The notes under the pieces: model-generated
What the model was told of the DNA's origin: nothing
Database searches by the model: none
What the model saw: the letters and a program-made list of their open reading frames with translations, nothing else
Program-made: the position numbers and the translations under genes
NCBI RefSeq assembly: GCF_014323665.1
Contig: NZ_JABVEB010000007.1
Span: 38,196 to 102,195, forward strand
Source of the DNA: Actinomadura sp. HBU206391
Lineage (GTDB): Bacteria > Actinomycetota > Actinomycetes > Streptosporangiales > Streptosporangiaceae
DNA: 64,000 nt
Direction of reading: 5' to 3'
Part shown: positions 54,101-62,343 of the stretch, piece by piece
Position numbering within the stretch: the stretch's first letter is position 1
Layout of the letters: the number at the start of each line of letters is the position of its first letter

Positions 54101-54405
54101 CCCGGCTGGACGAGGAGATCGACCGGGCCACTGAACTGGGCGACGATCGCCGGGCCGCCGAGTACGACCGCGAGCGCGAGGCGCTGCTCGATGAGCTGCG
54201 CGCCGCCGCCGGGCTGGCCGGGCGCACCCGCCGGCTGGGCGACGAGGCCGAGCGCGCCCGCAAGACGGTCACCGCGCGCATCCGCGACACGCTGCGCAAG
54301 CTCGACGAGCGTCACCCCGAACTCGCCGCCCACCTGCGCGCCACCGTCTCGACCGGGGCGACCTGCGCCTACCGGCCGGACGGCGAGACCACCTGGCGGC
54401 TCTGA
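51166..54405 (+). CDS. AAA ATPase with TPR-like repeats, no DNA-binding domain
   Basis: 1079 residues. An AAA_16-type ATPase at the N-terminus (IIGRDHPAGVL, Walker A GEAGIGKTTLV, Walker B VVVIDDLHWAD) is followed by a winged-helix-like linker (TGGNPFFVEQ, FAFAHDLVRETLYDSL) and several hundred residues of TPR-like helices. This is the core of LuxR-type LAL and SARP regulators, but no LuxR HTH is found at the C-terminus. Instead there is a distinct 150-residue domain (WSLRYGGRGVHMPDAKGLHDLHLLLGRPG and a coiled segment ending GETTWRL). Such proteins are seen in actinobacteria with unknown function. Confidence 0.85.
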   Translation: MTPAIIGRDHPAGVLRAEIGRAADSHGGLLLVTGEAGIGKTTLVTGAMDEARRLGALVLSGSCWDSESAPGHWPWVQVVRGLRRSATPEEWAAAESAAGGGLSVMLGESSGAEAAEAFRLYDAVTTALVSVSQSRPLVVVIDDLHWADAASVKLLEFAARHTWFERLLLVGTYRDVEVESAEHPLRPLMLSLVAKATTVTLTGLSRDEVGALMTRTAGHEPDGDLVTEVHRRTGGNPFFVEQTARLWLSGSAVTAIAPGVRDAVQRRLSLLPAPVARILAVAATLGREFHRQVLAGTAAAPVPQVDRLLDQAVAARLVVTLGSGRFAFAHDLVRETLYDSLDEAQARRHHAAAVRAIDRSSALTERVLPAELARHAYLAGDDLEPARAVDHLLAAARDADRRLAVEESVGHYRRALERADALEPRRQATISLDLGRELFHAGDRGDAWQAFEAAAALSRELDDQELLARVALTLYSYEDCGGEKGRLRADLLTEAHGKLVLGGAAPPRPLPLDRLAQELAVHAAGLARRTGDDEALAFSLWARHDVIWGPGTAAEREELTDEMTELARRISDHDMEHFASSLRWVALLEQGDPRYLDQYHAFIALAEREALPRFKFASVIDQSIITGLQGRFAEAEALIDRAVLLSEDDHGGVVDMVNHLRWALWLLQGRYDELAALHRSLGERGLPYPHLLEAVTAVQGGNLDVALRHYTELADADEPYPRGVMPLWLRFQAQVAAATRKPELCERARADLAPYAGQWALSVYGCEISGPMDLWSALVDAAQERWDDAIDGYTAAYRSADRLRARPWSIEARSRLAEALLARGSAGDADTAAELLDEVGREAAEIGMRHIVERVKNIRAGAEPAGAEGSTASADVPAASAAGSAASTASAVAADGRQAGEFRFDGQVWSLRYGGRGVHMPDAKGLHDLHLLLGRPGTDIPAVQLLNPEGGAIVVAARRMGGDDVLDDEAKAQYRRRLTRLDEEIDRATELGDDRRAAEYDREREALLDELRAAAGLAGRTRRLGDEAERARKTVTARIRDTLRKLDERHPELAAHLRATVSTGATCAYRPDGETTWRL

Positions 54406-54418
54406 GCCGCCAGGTGGT
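54388..54418. terminator. 15-bp perfect inverted repeat across the AAA gene stop codon
   Basis: ACCACCTGGCGGCTC and its exact complement flank a single T, with the TGA stop inside. Gene end is convergent with the ABC permease. A terminator fused to the coding end. Confidence 0.65.
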
Positions 54419-54449
54419 CAGTGAGCCGGCCGAACCCGGCTCTTCTCGG

Positions 54450-55310
54450 TCACTTGCGGTTGTACAGGCGCATGGTGAGCGTTCCGAAGATCGCGATGAG
54501 CGCTGCGCCGGATGCCAGGACCCAGGTCATGGCGGTGACGTCGGGGTCGCCGGCCATCTGGCCGCGTACGGCGGCGACGAGGTGGGTGATGGGGTTGACG
54601 TCGACGAAGACCTGGAGCCAGCCGGGCATGGTGTCGGGCTCGACCAGGATGTTGCTGAGGAAGGTCAGCGGGAACAGCACCATCATGCTGGTGCCCATCA
54701 CCGACTTCTCGCTGCGGAGCAGTAGGCCGAACATGGTCCACACCCACGAGAAGGCGAAGGAGAACGCCACGAGCAGCGCCATGCCGGTGAGGACTCCGAC
54801 GGGACCGCCGTCCGGGCGGAAGCCGAGGATGAGCCCGACGATCAGGATGGTCGTCGCGGACATGGTGTAGCGGAAGGCGTCGCCGAGCAGGTAGCCGACC
54901 ATGGGCGCGGGCCGCCAGATCGGCAGGGTGCGGAAGCGGTCGAAGACGCCCTTCTCGATGTCGGTGTTGACGGCGAGACCGGTGTACATGGTGGTCATGA
55001 CGACGCTCATCACCATGATGCCCGGCAGCAGGAACTGCACGTACTCACTGGTCGATCCCGCGATAGCGCCGCCGAACAGGAACGTGAACATCAACGTCAT
55101 GATGATCGGGAAGGCCGTGACGTCGAAGAGCTGTTCGGGGACATGTTTGATCTTGAGCATGGCGCGCCAGCCGAAGGTCAGCGAGGCCGACAGCGGGCTG
55201 GGGCGTGCCGGGCGCTCTCCGAGGGCGAGCACGGCGCCGAGGGTCTCGGCCGACGGGGTGTAGGCGGCGACCGGCGCCTCGATCGTGGTCGTGGTGGTGG
55301 CGGTGCTCAT
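54450..55310 (-). CDS. ABC-2 type permease (DrrB-like)
   Basis: 286 residues. Six membrane helices of the DrrB/ABC2_membrane family: [99 protein letters not shown]. Overlaps the ATPase stop by four bases. With that ATPase it forms an exporter of the daunorubicin type; substrate unknown. Confidence 0.94.
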   Translation of the reverse strand: MSTATTTTTIEAPVAAYTPSAETLGAVLALGERPARPSPLSASLTFGWRAMLKIKHVPEQLFDVTAFPIIMTLMFTFLFGGAIAGSTSEYVQFLLPGIMVMSVVMTTMYTGLAVNTDIEKGVFDRFRTLPIWRPAPMVGYLLGDAFRYTMSATTILIVGLILGFRPDGGPVGVLTGMALLVAFSFAFSWVWTMFGLLLRSEKSVMGTSMMVLFPLTFLSNILVEPDTMPGWLQVFVDVNPITHLVAAVRGQMAGDPDVTAMTWVLASGAALIAIFGTLTMRLYNRK

Positions 55311-56380
55311 GCCACGGTCTCCTTGTCGGTGGCGGCCGGCTCGGCGGGCGCGGCGGCGGCGTTCTGGTCGGGTCCGTACTGGTCCGGACCGGGGGTGGCG
55401 GGGTGGTCGGTGAGGGCGAGGAAGACCTCGTCGAGGCTGGGCTGGCCGAGCGAGAAGTCGTCGACGGTGATGCCGTTGCGGGCGAGTTCGGCGAGCGCGT
55501 GGGAGGCCTGCTCGGCTGCGGCGAGGTCGGTCTCGTGGCCTGAGACGCGGGCGGTGAGGGCGACGGGGTCGGCGTCGAGCTGTACGGGTGCGGCGAGTGC
55601 GCGTTCCAGGGCGCGGGTGAGGACCTGTTCGGCCTCGGGCCGTTGCCGGGGGTCGCGGAGCCGTACGTGGACGGCACCGGCACCGACGGAGGATTTGAGT
55701 TCGCCGGGGGTTCCCTCGGCGATGACCTTGCCATGGTCGATCACGGCGATGCGGCCGGCGAGCCGGTCGGCCTCGTCTAGGTACTGGGTGGTGAGCAGCA
55801 CGGTGGTGCCGTGGGCGACGACCGCACGGATGATCTCCCAGACCTGGTTGCGGCTGCGGGGGTCCAGGCCGGTGGTGGGCTCGTCGAGGAACAGCAGGTC
55901 GGGCGTGTTGAGAATGCTCGCTGCGATGTCGATCCGGCGGCGCATGCCCCCGGAGTACTTCTTGATCTGGCGGTCGGCGGCGTCGGTCAGGCCGAACGCC
56001 TCCAGCAACGCCGCCGACCGCTCTCTGGCCGCCGGCTTGCCGTAGCCGAGCAGCCGCGCCAGCAGCACGAGGTTCTCGGTGCCGGTCAGGTCCTCGTCCA
56101 CCGAGGCGTACTGCCCCGTCAGACTCACCCGGCCGCGCACCGCGTCGGCCTCGGCGACGACGTCACGCCCGAACACCCGCGCCTGGCCCCCGTCGGGACG
56201 CAGCAACGTGGCGAGCATCCTGACCACGGTGGTCTTCCCTGCCCCGTTGGGACCGAGCAATCCGTACACCGTGCCCGCCGGCACGGTCAGATCGACACCG
56301 TCCACCGCCCGTGTCTTTCCGAACGACTTCACCAGGCCCGACGTTTCGATCGCCAGGTCAGCGGTCGGTCTGCTCATCAT
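55307..56380 (-). CDS. ABC transporter ATPase (DrrA-like)
   Basis: 357 residues. Walker [14 protein letters not shown]-loop [14 protein letters not shown], signature [12 protein letters not shown], Walker [13 protein letters not shown], and the DrrA-specific extension about residues 225-330 ending in [19 protein letters not shown] 56380 with GAGAGGACAG upstream. First gene of the exporter pair. Confidence 0.95.
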   Translation of the reverse strand: MMSRPTADLAIETSGLVKSFGKTRAVDGVDLTVPAGTVYGLLGPNGAGKTTVVRMLATLLRPDGGQARVFGRDVVAEADAVRGRVSLTGQYASVDEDLTGTENLVLLARLLGYGKPAARERSAALLEAFGLTDAADRQIKKYSGGMRRRIDIAASILNTPDLLFLDEPTTGLDPRSRNQVWEIIRAVVAHGTTVLLTTQYLDEADRLAGRIAVIDHGKVIAEGTPGELKSSVGAGAVHVRLRDPRQRPEAEQVLTRALERALAAPVQLDADPVALTARVSGHETDLAAAEQASHALAELARNGITVDDFSLGQPSLDEVFLALTDHPATPGPDQYGPDQNAAAAPAEPAATDKETVA

Positions 56381-56406
56381 CTGTCCTCTCCATCGCTTCA
56401 AGGGAT

Positions 56407-57078
56407 CTAAGACACGTACGGGCGCGCCGCACGGGCGTCGCGCAACGCGAGGCCCCACCAGGTGAGCTGGTCGAGCATCGCGTCGGCCTCTTGCCCGATG
56501 CATTCCGAACCTCGTGGGCATTCCGAACCTCGTGGGCATTCCGAACCTCGTGGGCCTTGCGCCTCTCGTGGTCGGCCGCGCTCGTCGAAACCGTCGTTCA
56601 AGAGGCCGGACGGCTCGTCGAAGCCGTCCTTCAGGAGGTTGATGCTCACGCCGCTCCGCATCGTCGCGGCGTGCAGCTCACCGAAGACCGTGCGCAGGTG
56701 CTCCATGGCGTACAGGCCCTCGGACCGGTAGCCGTACGAGACGATGCCGACCGGCTTTGCCTGCCACTCGTCGTAGGCGTAGTCGATCGCCTGCTTCAGT
56801 GACGCCGGGAAGCTGTGGTTGTACTCCGGGGTGACGACGACGAACGCGTCCGCCGCACCGATCTGTGCGGTGAAAGCCAGCATCTGACCCGTCGCCTCAT
56901 GCGGGTAGCGGGACGGGAAGTCGAAGTCGACCAGATCGATGACCTTCGGCTCGATGTCGGCGCGCCGCCTGATCCGCGTGGTCAGCCAACGGCCGACGGC
57001 ATCACCGACCCGGCCTTCGCGGGTGCTGCCGATGACGACCGCCACGCGCAGCGGGGCCGTGGCTCCGTTCTGGATCAT
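56407..57078 (-). CDS. NADPH-dependent FMN reductase family protein
   Basis: 223 residues of the flavodoxin fold: [16 protein letters not shown] (phosphate loop), [63 protein letters not shown]. The C-terminal part is disrupted by low complexity: two GFDE(P/R) units and three PRGSEC repeats before the last helix ([17 protein letters not shown]). ATG 57078 with AGGAGG upstream. Reduces flavin or quinone-type substrates. Confidence 0.9.
   Translation of the reverse strand: MIQNGATAPLRVAVVIGSTREGRVGDAVGRWLTTRIRRRADIEPKVIDLVDFDFPSRYPHEATGQMLAFTAQIGAADAFVVVTPEYNHSFPASLKQAIDYAYDEWQAKPVGIVSYGYRSEGLYAMEHLRTVFGELHAATMRSGVSINLLKDGFDEPSGLLNDGFDERGRPREAQGPRGSECPRGSECPRGSECIGQEADAMLDQLTWWGLALRDARAARPYVS
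56501..56554 (-). repeat. 18-bp minisatellite, three perfect copies
   Basis: CATTCCGAACCTCGTGGG three times in tandem (56501-56518, 56519-56536, 56537-56554), with a degenerate fourth unit at 56555-56572. In frame, so copy number changes add or remove six residues of the FMN reductase. Confidence 0.95.
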
Positions 57079-57305
57079 CGGGTGCCTCCTGTGGCTCTCA
57101 GCGGTCACCCCACAGGCGCGAGTCCGGGCCCGGCATCCCGCCAGATCAGATCTAGCGGGCCCGCCGGCCGCGTCTCGCGCCTCCAGAGTGACCCATGAGG
57201 GGCGGCAAGGAACACCCGTCACTCATAAACGCCGTTCTGGATACGCTCGGCGGTAGGGGTTCCCTACGATGACCGGAGCAGATCGTGAGGGATGAGTTGC
57301 GGAAC

Positions 57306-57958
57306 GTGAGCATCGCGGTCGAGGCCCACCTCAATCTCGTGTTGCCGGACACGCCGTACGCCCTGTGAGCGCGTGGCGAACTGGACGGCCACCTCGATCT
57401 GCCCCACGAGCGCACCAGGTCGAGATCATCGGTGGGGAGATCGTCGTGTCACCGGCACCGGCCTTCGGGCATGGCGGCATCATCCAGGACGTCGTCGACC
57501 GGGTCGCCGAGGCCCGCGTCACCGAGCCTGCCTTCGCGTGGAGATGCATCCAGGGCACGGGTCTCGACCTCGTCGGCGTCCAGGACGGCTACATCCCCGA
57601 TCTCATGTTCCTGGAGACGGAGACTTTCGCGGCCGCCCAGCGCGCCGATGTCCTCTACGTGGTCCCCGATCAGGTGGAGCTCGTCGTCGAGGTGACCTCG
57701 CCGTCGAACGCCGGCAACGACCGTCGCCCGCGGGAGCACCGGAAGCTCACCAAGTGGAACGGGTATGCCCGGTCCGAGATCCCGTACTACCTCCTGATCG
57801 ACCGCGACCCCGGAGTCTCGCGCATCACCCTCTACTCCATCCCCGACGGGGCATCCGGCGGCCATCTCCACCAGGACACCTGGGAGTTCGGCGAGACGGT
57901 CGTACTGCCCGATCCCTTCGGGCTGGAGATCCCCGCCGCCTGGCGTCCCTGGGCGTGA
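57306..57958 (+). pseudogene. Uma2-family endonuclease-like gene, broken at the N-terminus
   Basis: A GTG at 57306 begins the expected Uma2 N-terminus (SIAVEAHLNLVLPDTPYAL), which hits TGA at 57366. The same frame resumes ELDGHLDLPHERT, and a one-base shift near 57418 is needed to enter the intact rest (VEIIGGEIVVSPAPAF, DGYIPDLMFLE, VELVVEVTSPSN, DRRPREHRKLTKWNGYA). That C-terminal part keeps the PD-(D/E)xK active-site residues. An internal start (57365) could give a truncated 197-residue product, but it lacks the first conserved strand. Uma2 proteins are abundant and of uncertain function. Confidence 0.75.
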
Positions 57959-58086
57959 CGCGCGTCGGCCTCCCGACGCCGACCTGAGATGCGCCCCCGG
58001 CGTTCCCGGCGATGCGGTGACGCTTCGATCATGATGGGTGACGCCGAGCCATAGCCCGCGCGGGGGGGCTGGTCAGGTTTTAGAAA

Positions 58087-58102
58087 AGCATTCTAGAATG
58101 CT
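58087..58102. promoter_or_regulatory. palindromic operator candidate upstream of the DUF6351 gene
   Basis: AGCATTCTAGAATGCT, a perfect 16-bp palindrome in an AT-rich patch (TTTTAGAAAAGC precedes it), 230 bp before the DUF6351 gene. It shares the ATTCTAG half-site with 62245-62267. The other part of 57959-58332 shows no gene. Confidence 0.6.
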
Positions 58103-58332
58103 CTTCGCACTTACGCAGGTGCCCGGTGTTGAGCTCAGCGTCATGCTCGCTCGGCGACGGCGGGATGTTCTTGTCCGCAGCGACTCTGGTCATGAGTGAT
58201 CGGCGGCCACGAACCGGGAGATAGAGCTCCGCTCATCGTCGTCATGGCGACTCGTGGCGACGCGCAGAGCGGAGGACCACGAGTCCCGGCACCGCGACGC
58301 GTTCGCGGTGTCATGAGCGAGCGGAGTTGCCA

Positions 58333-60504
58333 GTGGCACACCGTAGATGGCGCTCGGCCATCGTCGTCGCCGCACTCGCGGCGGCGGTGCCGATGCTGAC
58401 GTACGGGACGGCGGCCGCGACGACGCCGTCCCACGGTGGACGGCTGACCATCGAGACCGTGTCCAATCCACGGCCGGAACTCGTCAGCGGAGGTCAGGTC
58501 CTGATCAGGGTCGCCGCGTCGGCGAGGAACCACGCCAAGCGGATCACCGTCAGCGCGAACGGGCGCGACGTGACCTCCGGCCTGCACAAGCGGTCCGACG
58601 GCAGCCTCCTCGGGCTGGTGAGCGGCCTGCGCGAGGGGCGCAACACCCTGGAGGCCAGGCAGTCCGGTTCCCGCAGCACAACTCTGCGCGTCACGAACCA
58701 CCCGATCACCGGGCCGGTGCTGTCCGGCAGTCAGCAGCTCCCCTTCTACTGCGAGACGCAGGCCTACGGACTGCCGGCCGCCGAGCAGCCGCATTGCAGC
58801 GCGCCCACCCAGGTGGTCTACCAGTACCGCACCACGGCGGGCGCGTTCGCGCCGCTGCCCGATCCGTCCACCCGGCCCGCCGACCTCGCGACCGCCACGG
58901 TGAACGGCGAGCAGGTGCCGTACATCGTGCGGGTCGAACGCGGAACGATCGACCGCGCGGTGTACGAGATCGCCGCACTGTACGACGGATCCGCACCCTC
59001 GCCGGTCACGCCGGACGGCGGCTGGAACGACAAGCTCGTCTACACCTTCGGAGGCGGCTGCAACTCCGGCTTCCACCAGGGCAGAGGGACCGGCGGCGTC
59101 ATGAACGACCTGTTCCTCGGGCAGGGCTACGCGGTCGCGTCCTCCAGCCTGAACGTGCTCGACAACAACTGCAGCCCGATCATCTCGGCCGAGGCCGCGA
59201 TGATGGTCAAGGAGCACTTCGTCGAGACCTACGGCCCGGTCGAGCACACCATCGGCTGGGGCGGCTCCGGCGGCGCCATCCAGCAGTACGACATCGCCGA
59301 GAGCTACCCCGGCATCCTGGACGGCATCATCCCCGGCGTCTCCTTCCCCGACCCGCTGAGCACGGCCGGCCCGGTCTCGGACTGCCGCCTGCTGAACCGC
59401 TTCTTCGCCGGCCCCGGCGCGTCGTTCACCACGGCGCAGAAGACCGCGATCGGCGGCTTCCTCACCTATTCGACCTGCGTCTCCTGGGACGTGACCTTCG
59501 CCAGCCGGTCCACCGCCACGGAGAGCTGCAATGCGGCGATCCCGGTCTCGGTGCGCTGGGACCCGGTCACCAATCCGAACGGCGTCAAGTGCAACTCCAC
59601 CGAGCAACTGGTCAACCAGATCGGCCGTGACCCGAAGACCGGGTTCGTCCGCAGCCCGCTGGACAACACCGGCGTGCAGTACGGGCTGGCCGCGCTGAAG
59701 GCGGGCACGATCACACCGGCCCAGTTCACCGCCCTCAACGCGGGCGTCGGCGGCATGGACCACACCGGCAAGCCCGTGCCGCAGCGCACCGTCGCGGATC
59801 CGAAGGCGCTGAACGCGGTGTACGCCAACGACATCGTCAACTCGGCGTCTCAGGGGCTGCGGCAGACCCCCATCATCGACCAGCGCACCGACCTCGACCT
59901 GGCCGGTCTCGGCAACGACATCCACACCACCGAGTGGTCGTTCGTCATGCGCCAGCGGCTGCTGCGGGCGGGCGGCACCGCCGGCAATCAGGTCATCATC
60001 GCGAGCGCCCCGACCCCGGCCGAGACGGCCGCGGCCGCCCGGTACGAGCTCGACGCCATGGACCGCTGGCTGTCCGCGATCGGCGCCGATCGGTCGGGAC
60101 GCGACATGCGGCACAAGGTGCTCGCGAACCGGCCGGCCGACCTCGGCGACGGCTGCTACCTGTCGGCCACCCAACGTATCCGCGAGACTCTGACGTACCC
60201 GTCCGGCGGACAGTGCGGGGCGCGCTTCCCGGTGGGTGCGAACACGCGCATGGCGGCAGGGGAGAGGCTCTCCATGGACGTCATGAAGTGCACGCTGAAG
60301 CCGCTCGACTTCAGGGACTACCCGGTCACGTTCACCGCGGCCGAGCGGGCGCAGCTGCGCGCCACGTTCGCCAAGGGCGTCTGTGACTACGGCCGTCCGG
60401 GTGTCGGGCAGCGCAAGCCGATCGGCACCTGGCTGAGCTATGGCGACGAGAGGACGGGTACGACTCCGCCGACCAGGCTGCCCGGCTCGCCGCACCGGCA
60501 CTGA
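58333..60504 (+). CDS. secreted DUF6351 protein, alpha/beta-hydrolase-like
   Basis: 723 residues. Signal peptide (WRSAIVVAALAAAVPMLTYGTAAA), an N-terminal beta domain (about 36-122, LTIETVSNPRPELVSGGQVLIRV), then a hydrolase-like body: oxyanion-type GGGCN near 240-244 and nucleophile-elbow GWGGSGGAI with Ser312. Eight or more Cys suggest disulphides outside the cell. Matches the DUF6351 family, of unknown substrate. Start GTG 58333 has GAGCGGAG seven bases upstream; TTG 58327 is the longer alternative. Confidence 0.85.
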   Translation: MAHRRWRSAIVVAALAAAVPMLTYGTAAATTPSHGGRLTIETVSNPRPELVSGGQVLIRVAASARNHAKRITVSANGRDVTSGLHKRSDGSLLGLVSGLREGRNTLEARQSGSRSTTLRVTNHPITGPVLSGSQQLPFYCETQAYGLPAAEQPHCSAPTQVVYQYRTTAGAFAPLPDPSTRPADLATATVNGEQVPYIVRVERGTIDRAVYEIAALYDGSAPSPVTPDGGWNDKLVYTFGGGCNSGFHQGRGTGGVMNDLFLGQGYAVASSSLNVLDNNCSPIISAEAAMMVKEHFVETYGPVEHTIGWGGSGGAIQQYDIAESYPGILDGIIPGVSFPDPLSTAGPVSDCRLLNRFFAGPGASFTTAQKTAIGGFLTYSTCVSWDVTFASRSTATESCNAAIPVSVRWDPVTNPNGVKCNSTEQLVNQIGRDPKTGFVRSPLDNTGVQYGLAALKAGTITPAQFTALNAGVGGMDHTGKPVPQRTVADPKALNAVYANDIVNSASQGLRQTPIIDQRTDLDLAGLGNDIHTTEWSFVMRQRLLRAGGTAGNQVIIASAPTPAETAAAARYELDAMDRWLSAIGADRSGRDMRHKVLANRPADLGDGCYLSATQRIRETLTYPSGGQCGARFPVGANTRMAAGERLSMDVMKCTLKPLDFRDYPVTFTAAERAQLRATFAKGVCDYGRPGVGQRKPIGTWLSYGDERTGTTPPTRLPGSPHRH

Positions 60505-60531
60505 CCACTCCCTGGCCTATCGCTCGCACGA

Positions 60532-60583
60532 CGAACGACTGCGAGATCACGCACCCCCGTTGCCGTGATCTCGCAGTCGTTCG
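60532..60583. terminator. 20-bp perfect hairpin downstream of DUF6351 gene
   Basis: CGAACGACTGCGAGATCACG (60532-60551) pairs exactly with 60564-60583; loop of 12 bases. It starts 28 bp after the stop codon and separates the gene from the TetR gene on the same strand. Confidence 0.7.
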
Positions 60584-60655
60584 CGCTGCCCGATCGTGCC
60601 TCGTCAAGGCCGTGGCCAGGCATGATCGCCGCACCGGCGTGGAAGAATTTTGGAA

Positions 60656-60667
60656 TACGGTTCCGTA
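60656..60667. promoter_or_regulatory. TetR-gene upstream palindrome
   Basis: TACGG-TT-CCGTA, 40 bp before the TetR start within GGAATACGGTTCCGTAATC. It may be an autoregulatory operator or part of the promoter. It differs from the ATTCTAG sites. Confidence 0.4.
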
Positions 60668-60707
60668 ATCAGGGGGACACGGCCGACGGCAAGGTGGCGA
60701 AGATCTG

Positions 60708-61361
60708 ATGGCACGCAGGACGAGCAGCCGCCCGAGCGCGAACGCCTGGCAATGGAGCCGTACGGCCGAGACGCGCCGGGGGATCCTGGGGGCGGCTCGC
60801 GAGGTGTTCACCGAGCGGGGCTTCGCCGACGCCAGCGTGGCCGATGTGGTGGAGCACTCCGGATCCAGTGTCGGCAGCCTGTACCACCACTTCGGCGGCA
60901 AGGCCGAGCTGTTCCTCGCGCTCTACGAGGACCACCAGGTCGCGCACGAGGAGGACGCCTCGGCCGCCGTCGCCGCGCTGCGAGAGGCGGGCGAGACCAA
61001 TCCGCTGGAGCTGTTCATCGCCGGCGCGCAGGCGTTCCTCGGGGGTTCGTGGGAACGGCGCGACCTCGTCCGGCTGTTCATGGACGGCGACGGCCCGCCC
61101 GGGTTCGAGCTGACGCGCCGCACCCGCAACCGCGAGTGGGTACGGCAGAACGCCGTCCTCCTCGGTGCCGGCACCGACCCGGTGGGCCGCGCCACCGTCG
61201 CGGTGCTGACCACCGTGATCGGTGAGGCGGGTCGCGAGATCGCCGCGTGTGAGACCAAGGCCGAAGCCGACACCGTGGCCGCGGTCACCCTCCGTCTGAT
61301 CCGTCGTCTTGACCCGCTCACCGCGGGCGACGACCGGGCGCGACCGCCTGATCCGGCCTGA
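60708..61361 (+). CDS. TetR-family transcriptional regulator
   Basis: 217 residues. TetR HTH: RRGILGAAREVFTERGFADASVADVVEHSGSSVGSLYHHFGGKAELFLALYE. The ligand domain is less conserved, with short acidic ERRDLVRLFMDGDGPPGFE. Tail to tail with the MaoC gene (1 bp apart) and between two hydrolase genes, so it is the obvious local regulator. The ligand is unknown. Confidence 0.94.
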   Translation: MARRTSSRPSANAWQWSRTAETRRGILGAAREVFTERGFADASVADVVEHSGSSVGSLYHHFGGKAELFLALYEDHQVAHEEDASAAVAALREAGETNPLELFIAGAQAFLGGSWERRDLVRLFMDGDGPPGFELTRRTRNREWVRQNAVLLGAGTDPVGRATVAVLTTVIGEAGREIAACETKAEADTVAAVTLRLIRRLDPLTAGDDRARPPDPA

Positions 61362-61362
61362 C

Positions 61363-62214
61363 TCACGCAGCGAGGCAGGTAGCGCGTCCACGGTCGATGA
61401 CGACCGTTCCGTCCTCCTTGGTGGTTCGGAACAGTGCGGCGTCGCCGTCGGCCCAGATCGAGACGGTCAGCGACTCGCCCGGCACGACCGGGCTGCTGAA
61501 CCGGCCGGACATCGCCGCGAACCGAGCCGGATCCGACCCGGCCAGTGTGTGCAGCAGGGCCCGGCCGGTCACGCCGTACGTGCACAGGCCGTGCAGGATC
61601 GGCCGCTCGAACCCGGCGCGCGCGGCGAACTCCGGGTCGGAGTGCAGCGGGTTCCGGTCGCCCGACAGCCGATAGACCAGCGCCTGCTCGGGCCGGGTGA
61701 GGTAGGTGACCCGGTGGTCAGGTGCCCGATCCGGCACCGCCCAGTCGTCGCGGGGCCCGCGGTCGCCGCCGAACCCGCCCTCGCCGCGGATGAACGCCGA
61801 GCCGCGCGAGGTGATGACCGGCTCGCCGGTGGCCGGATCGACCGCCGTCGCCTCGCTGACGACGAGCGCGCCCGATCCCTTGTCGTAGATACCGGTGACC
61901 TTGGACGTCACCCGCACAGAACCCTCGGCGGGCAGCGGTCGGCGCAGCTCGAACGCCTGCTCGGCGTGCACCAGCATCGCCGGGTCGAAGTCGCCGATGC
62001 GGCGGGCGCCGGGCACCTGGGACAGCAGCACCGCGTACGTCGGCAGCACCCGCTGTTCGACGCGGCTCGAGTTCTCGGTGGTGAAGGCCAGTTCGTTCAG
62101 GGGATCGCCGGCCCCGGCGCCGACGCCGACGGCGTACAGCAGCGCGTCCTTCGACGTCCAGGACCGCTCGTACGGTGCCGATTCGACACCGATCGCGTTG
62201 TGGTCGAGTGGCAT
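61363..62214 (-). CDS. MaoC-type enoyl-CoA hydratase (hydratase 2)
   Basis: 283 residues with two hot-dog domains. The C-terminal one has the hydratase-2 motif GDRNPLHSDPEFAARAGFERPILHGLCTYG. The N-terminal half reads SWTSKDALLYAVGVGAGAGDPLNELAFTTEN, typical of the peroxisomal-type/steroid-side-chain hydratases of actinobacteria (for example mycobacterial HtdY). Adds water to 2-enoyl-CoA. Its presence suggests that the locus degrades an acyl- or side-chain-bearing compound. Confidence 0.92.
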   Translation of the reverse strand: MPLDHNAIGVESAPYERSWTSKDALLYAVGVGAGAGDPLNELAFTTENSSRVEQRVLPTYAVLLSQVPGARRIGDFDPAMLVHAEQAFELRRPLPAEGSVRVTSKVTGIYDKGSGALVVSEATAVDPATGEPVITSRGSAFIRGEGGFGGDRGPRDDWAVPDRAPDHRVTYLTRPEQALVYRLSGDRNPLHSDPEFAARAGFERPILHGLCTYGVTGRALLHTLAGSDPARFAAMSGRFSSPVVPGESLTVSIWADGDAALFRTTKEDGTVVIDRGRATCLAA

Positions 62215-62244
62215 GTCGCGCCCTTCCCGTTGTGACGGAATCCA

Positions 62245-62267
62245 ATTCTAGTATCCGAATCTAGAAT
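62245..62267. promoter_or_regulatory. operator candidate in divergent MaoC / hydrolase promoter
   Basis: ATTCTAG, nine bases, CTAGAAT: an inverted repeat with 7-bp arms in the 129-bp gap between the MaoC gene (-) and the alpha/beta-hydrolase gene (+). Half-site identical to 58087-58102. Likely TetR target. Confidence 0.6.
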
Positions 62268-62343
62268 CATCTACGATCTGGAAACCCCACCGACCGCAAG
62301 CGTGCATGTGGGGGCGGCCGTCACCCCCGGCGAAGGGAACCTC

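Noticed and set aside
58141..60501. 786-codon leftward open frame opposite the DUF6351 gene
   Set aside because: Arg/Gly/Ala-rich shadow of a gene with a signal peptide, hydrolase motifs and downstream hairpin on the other strand.
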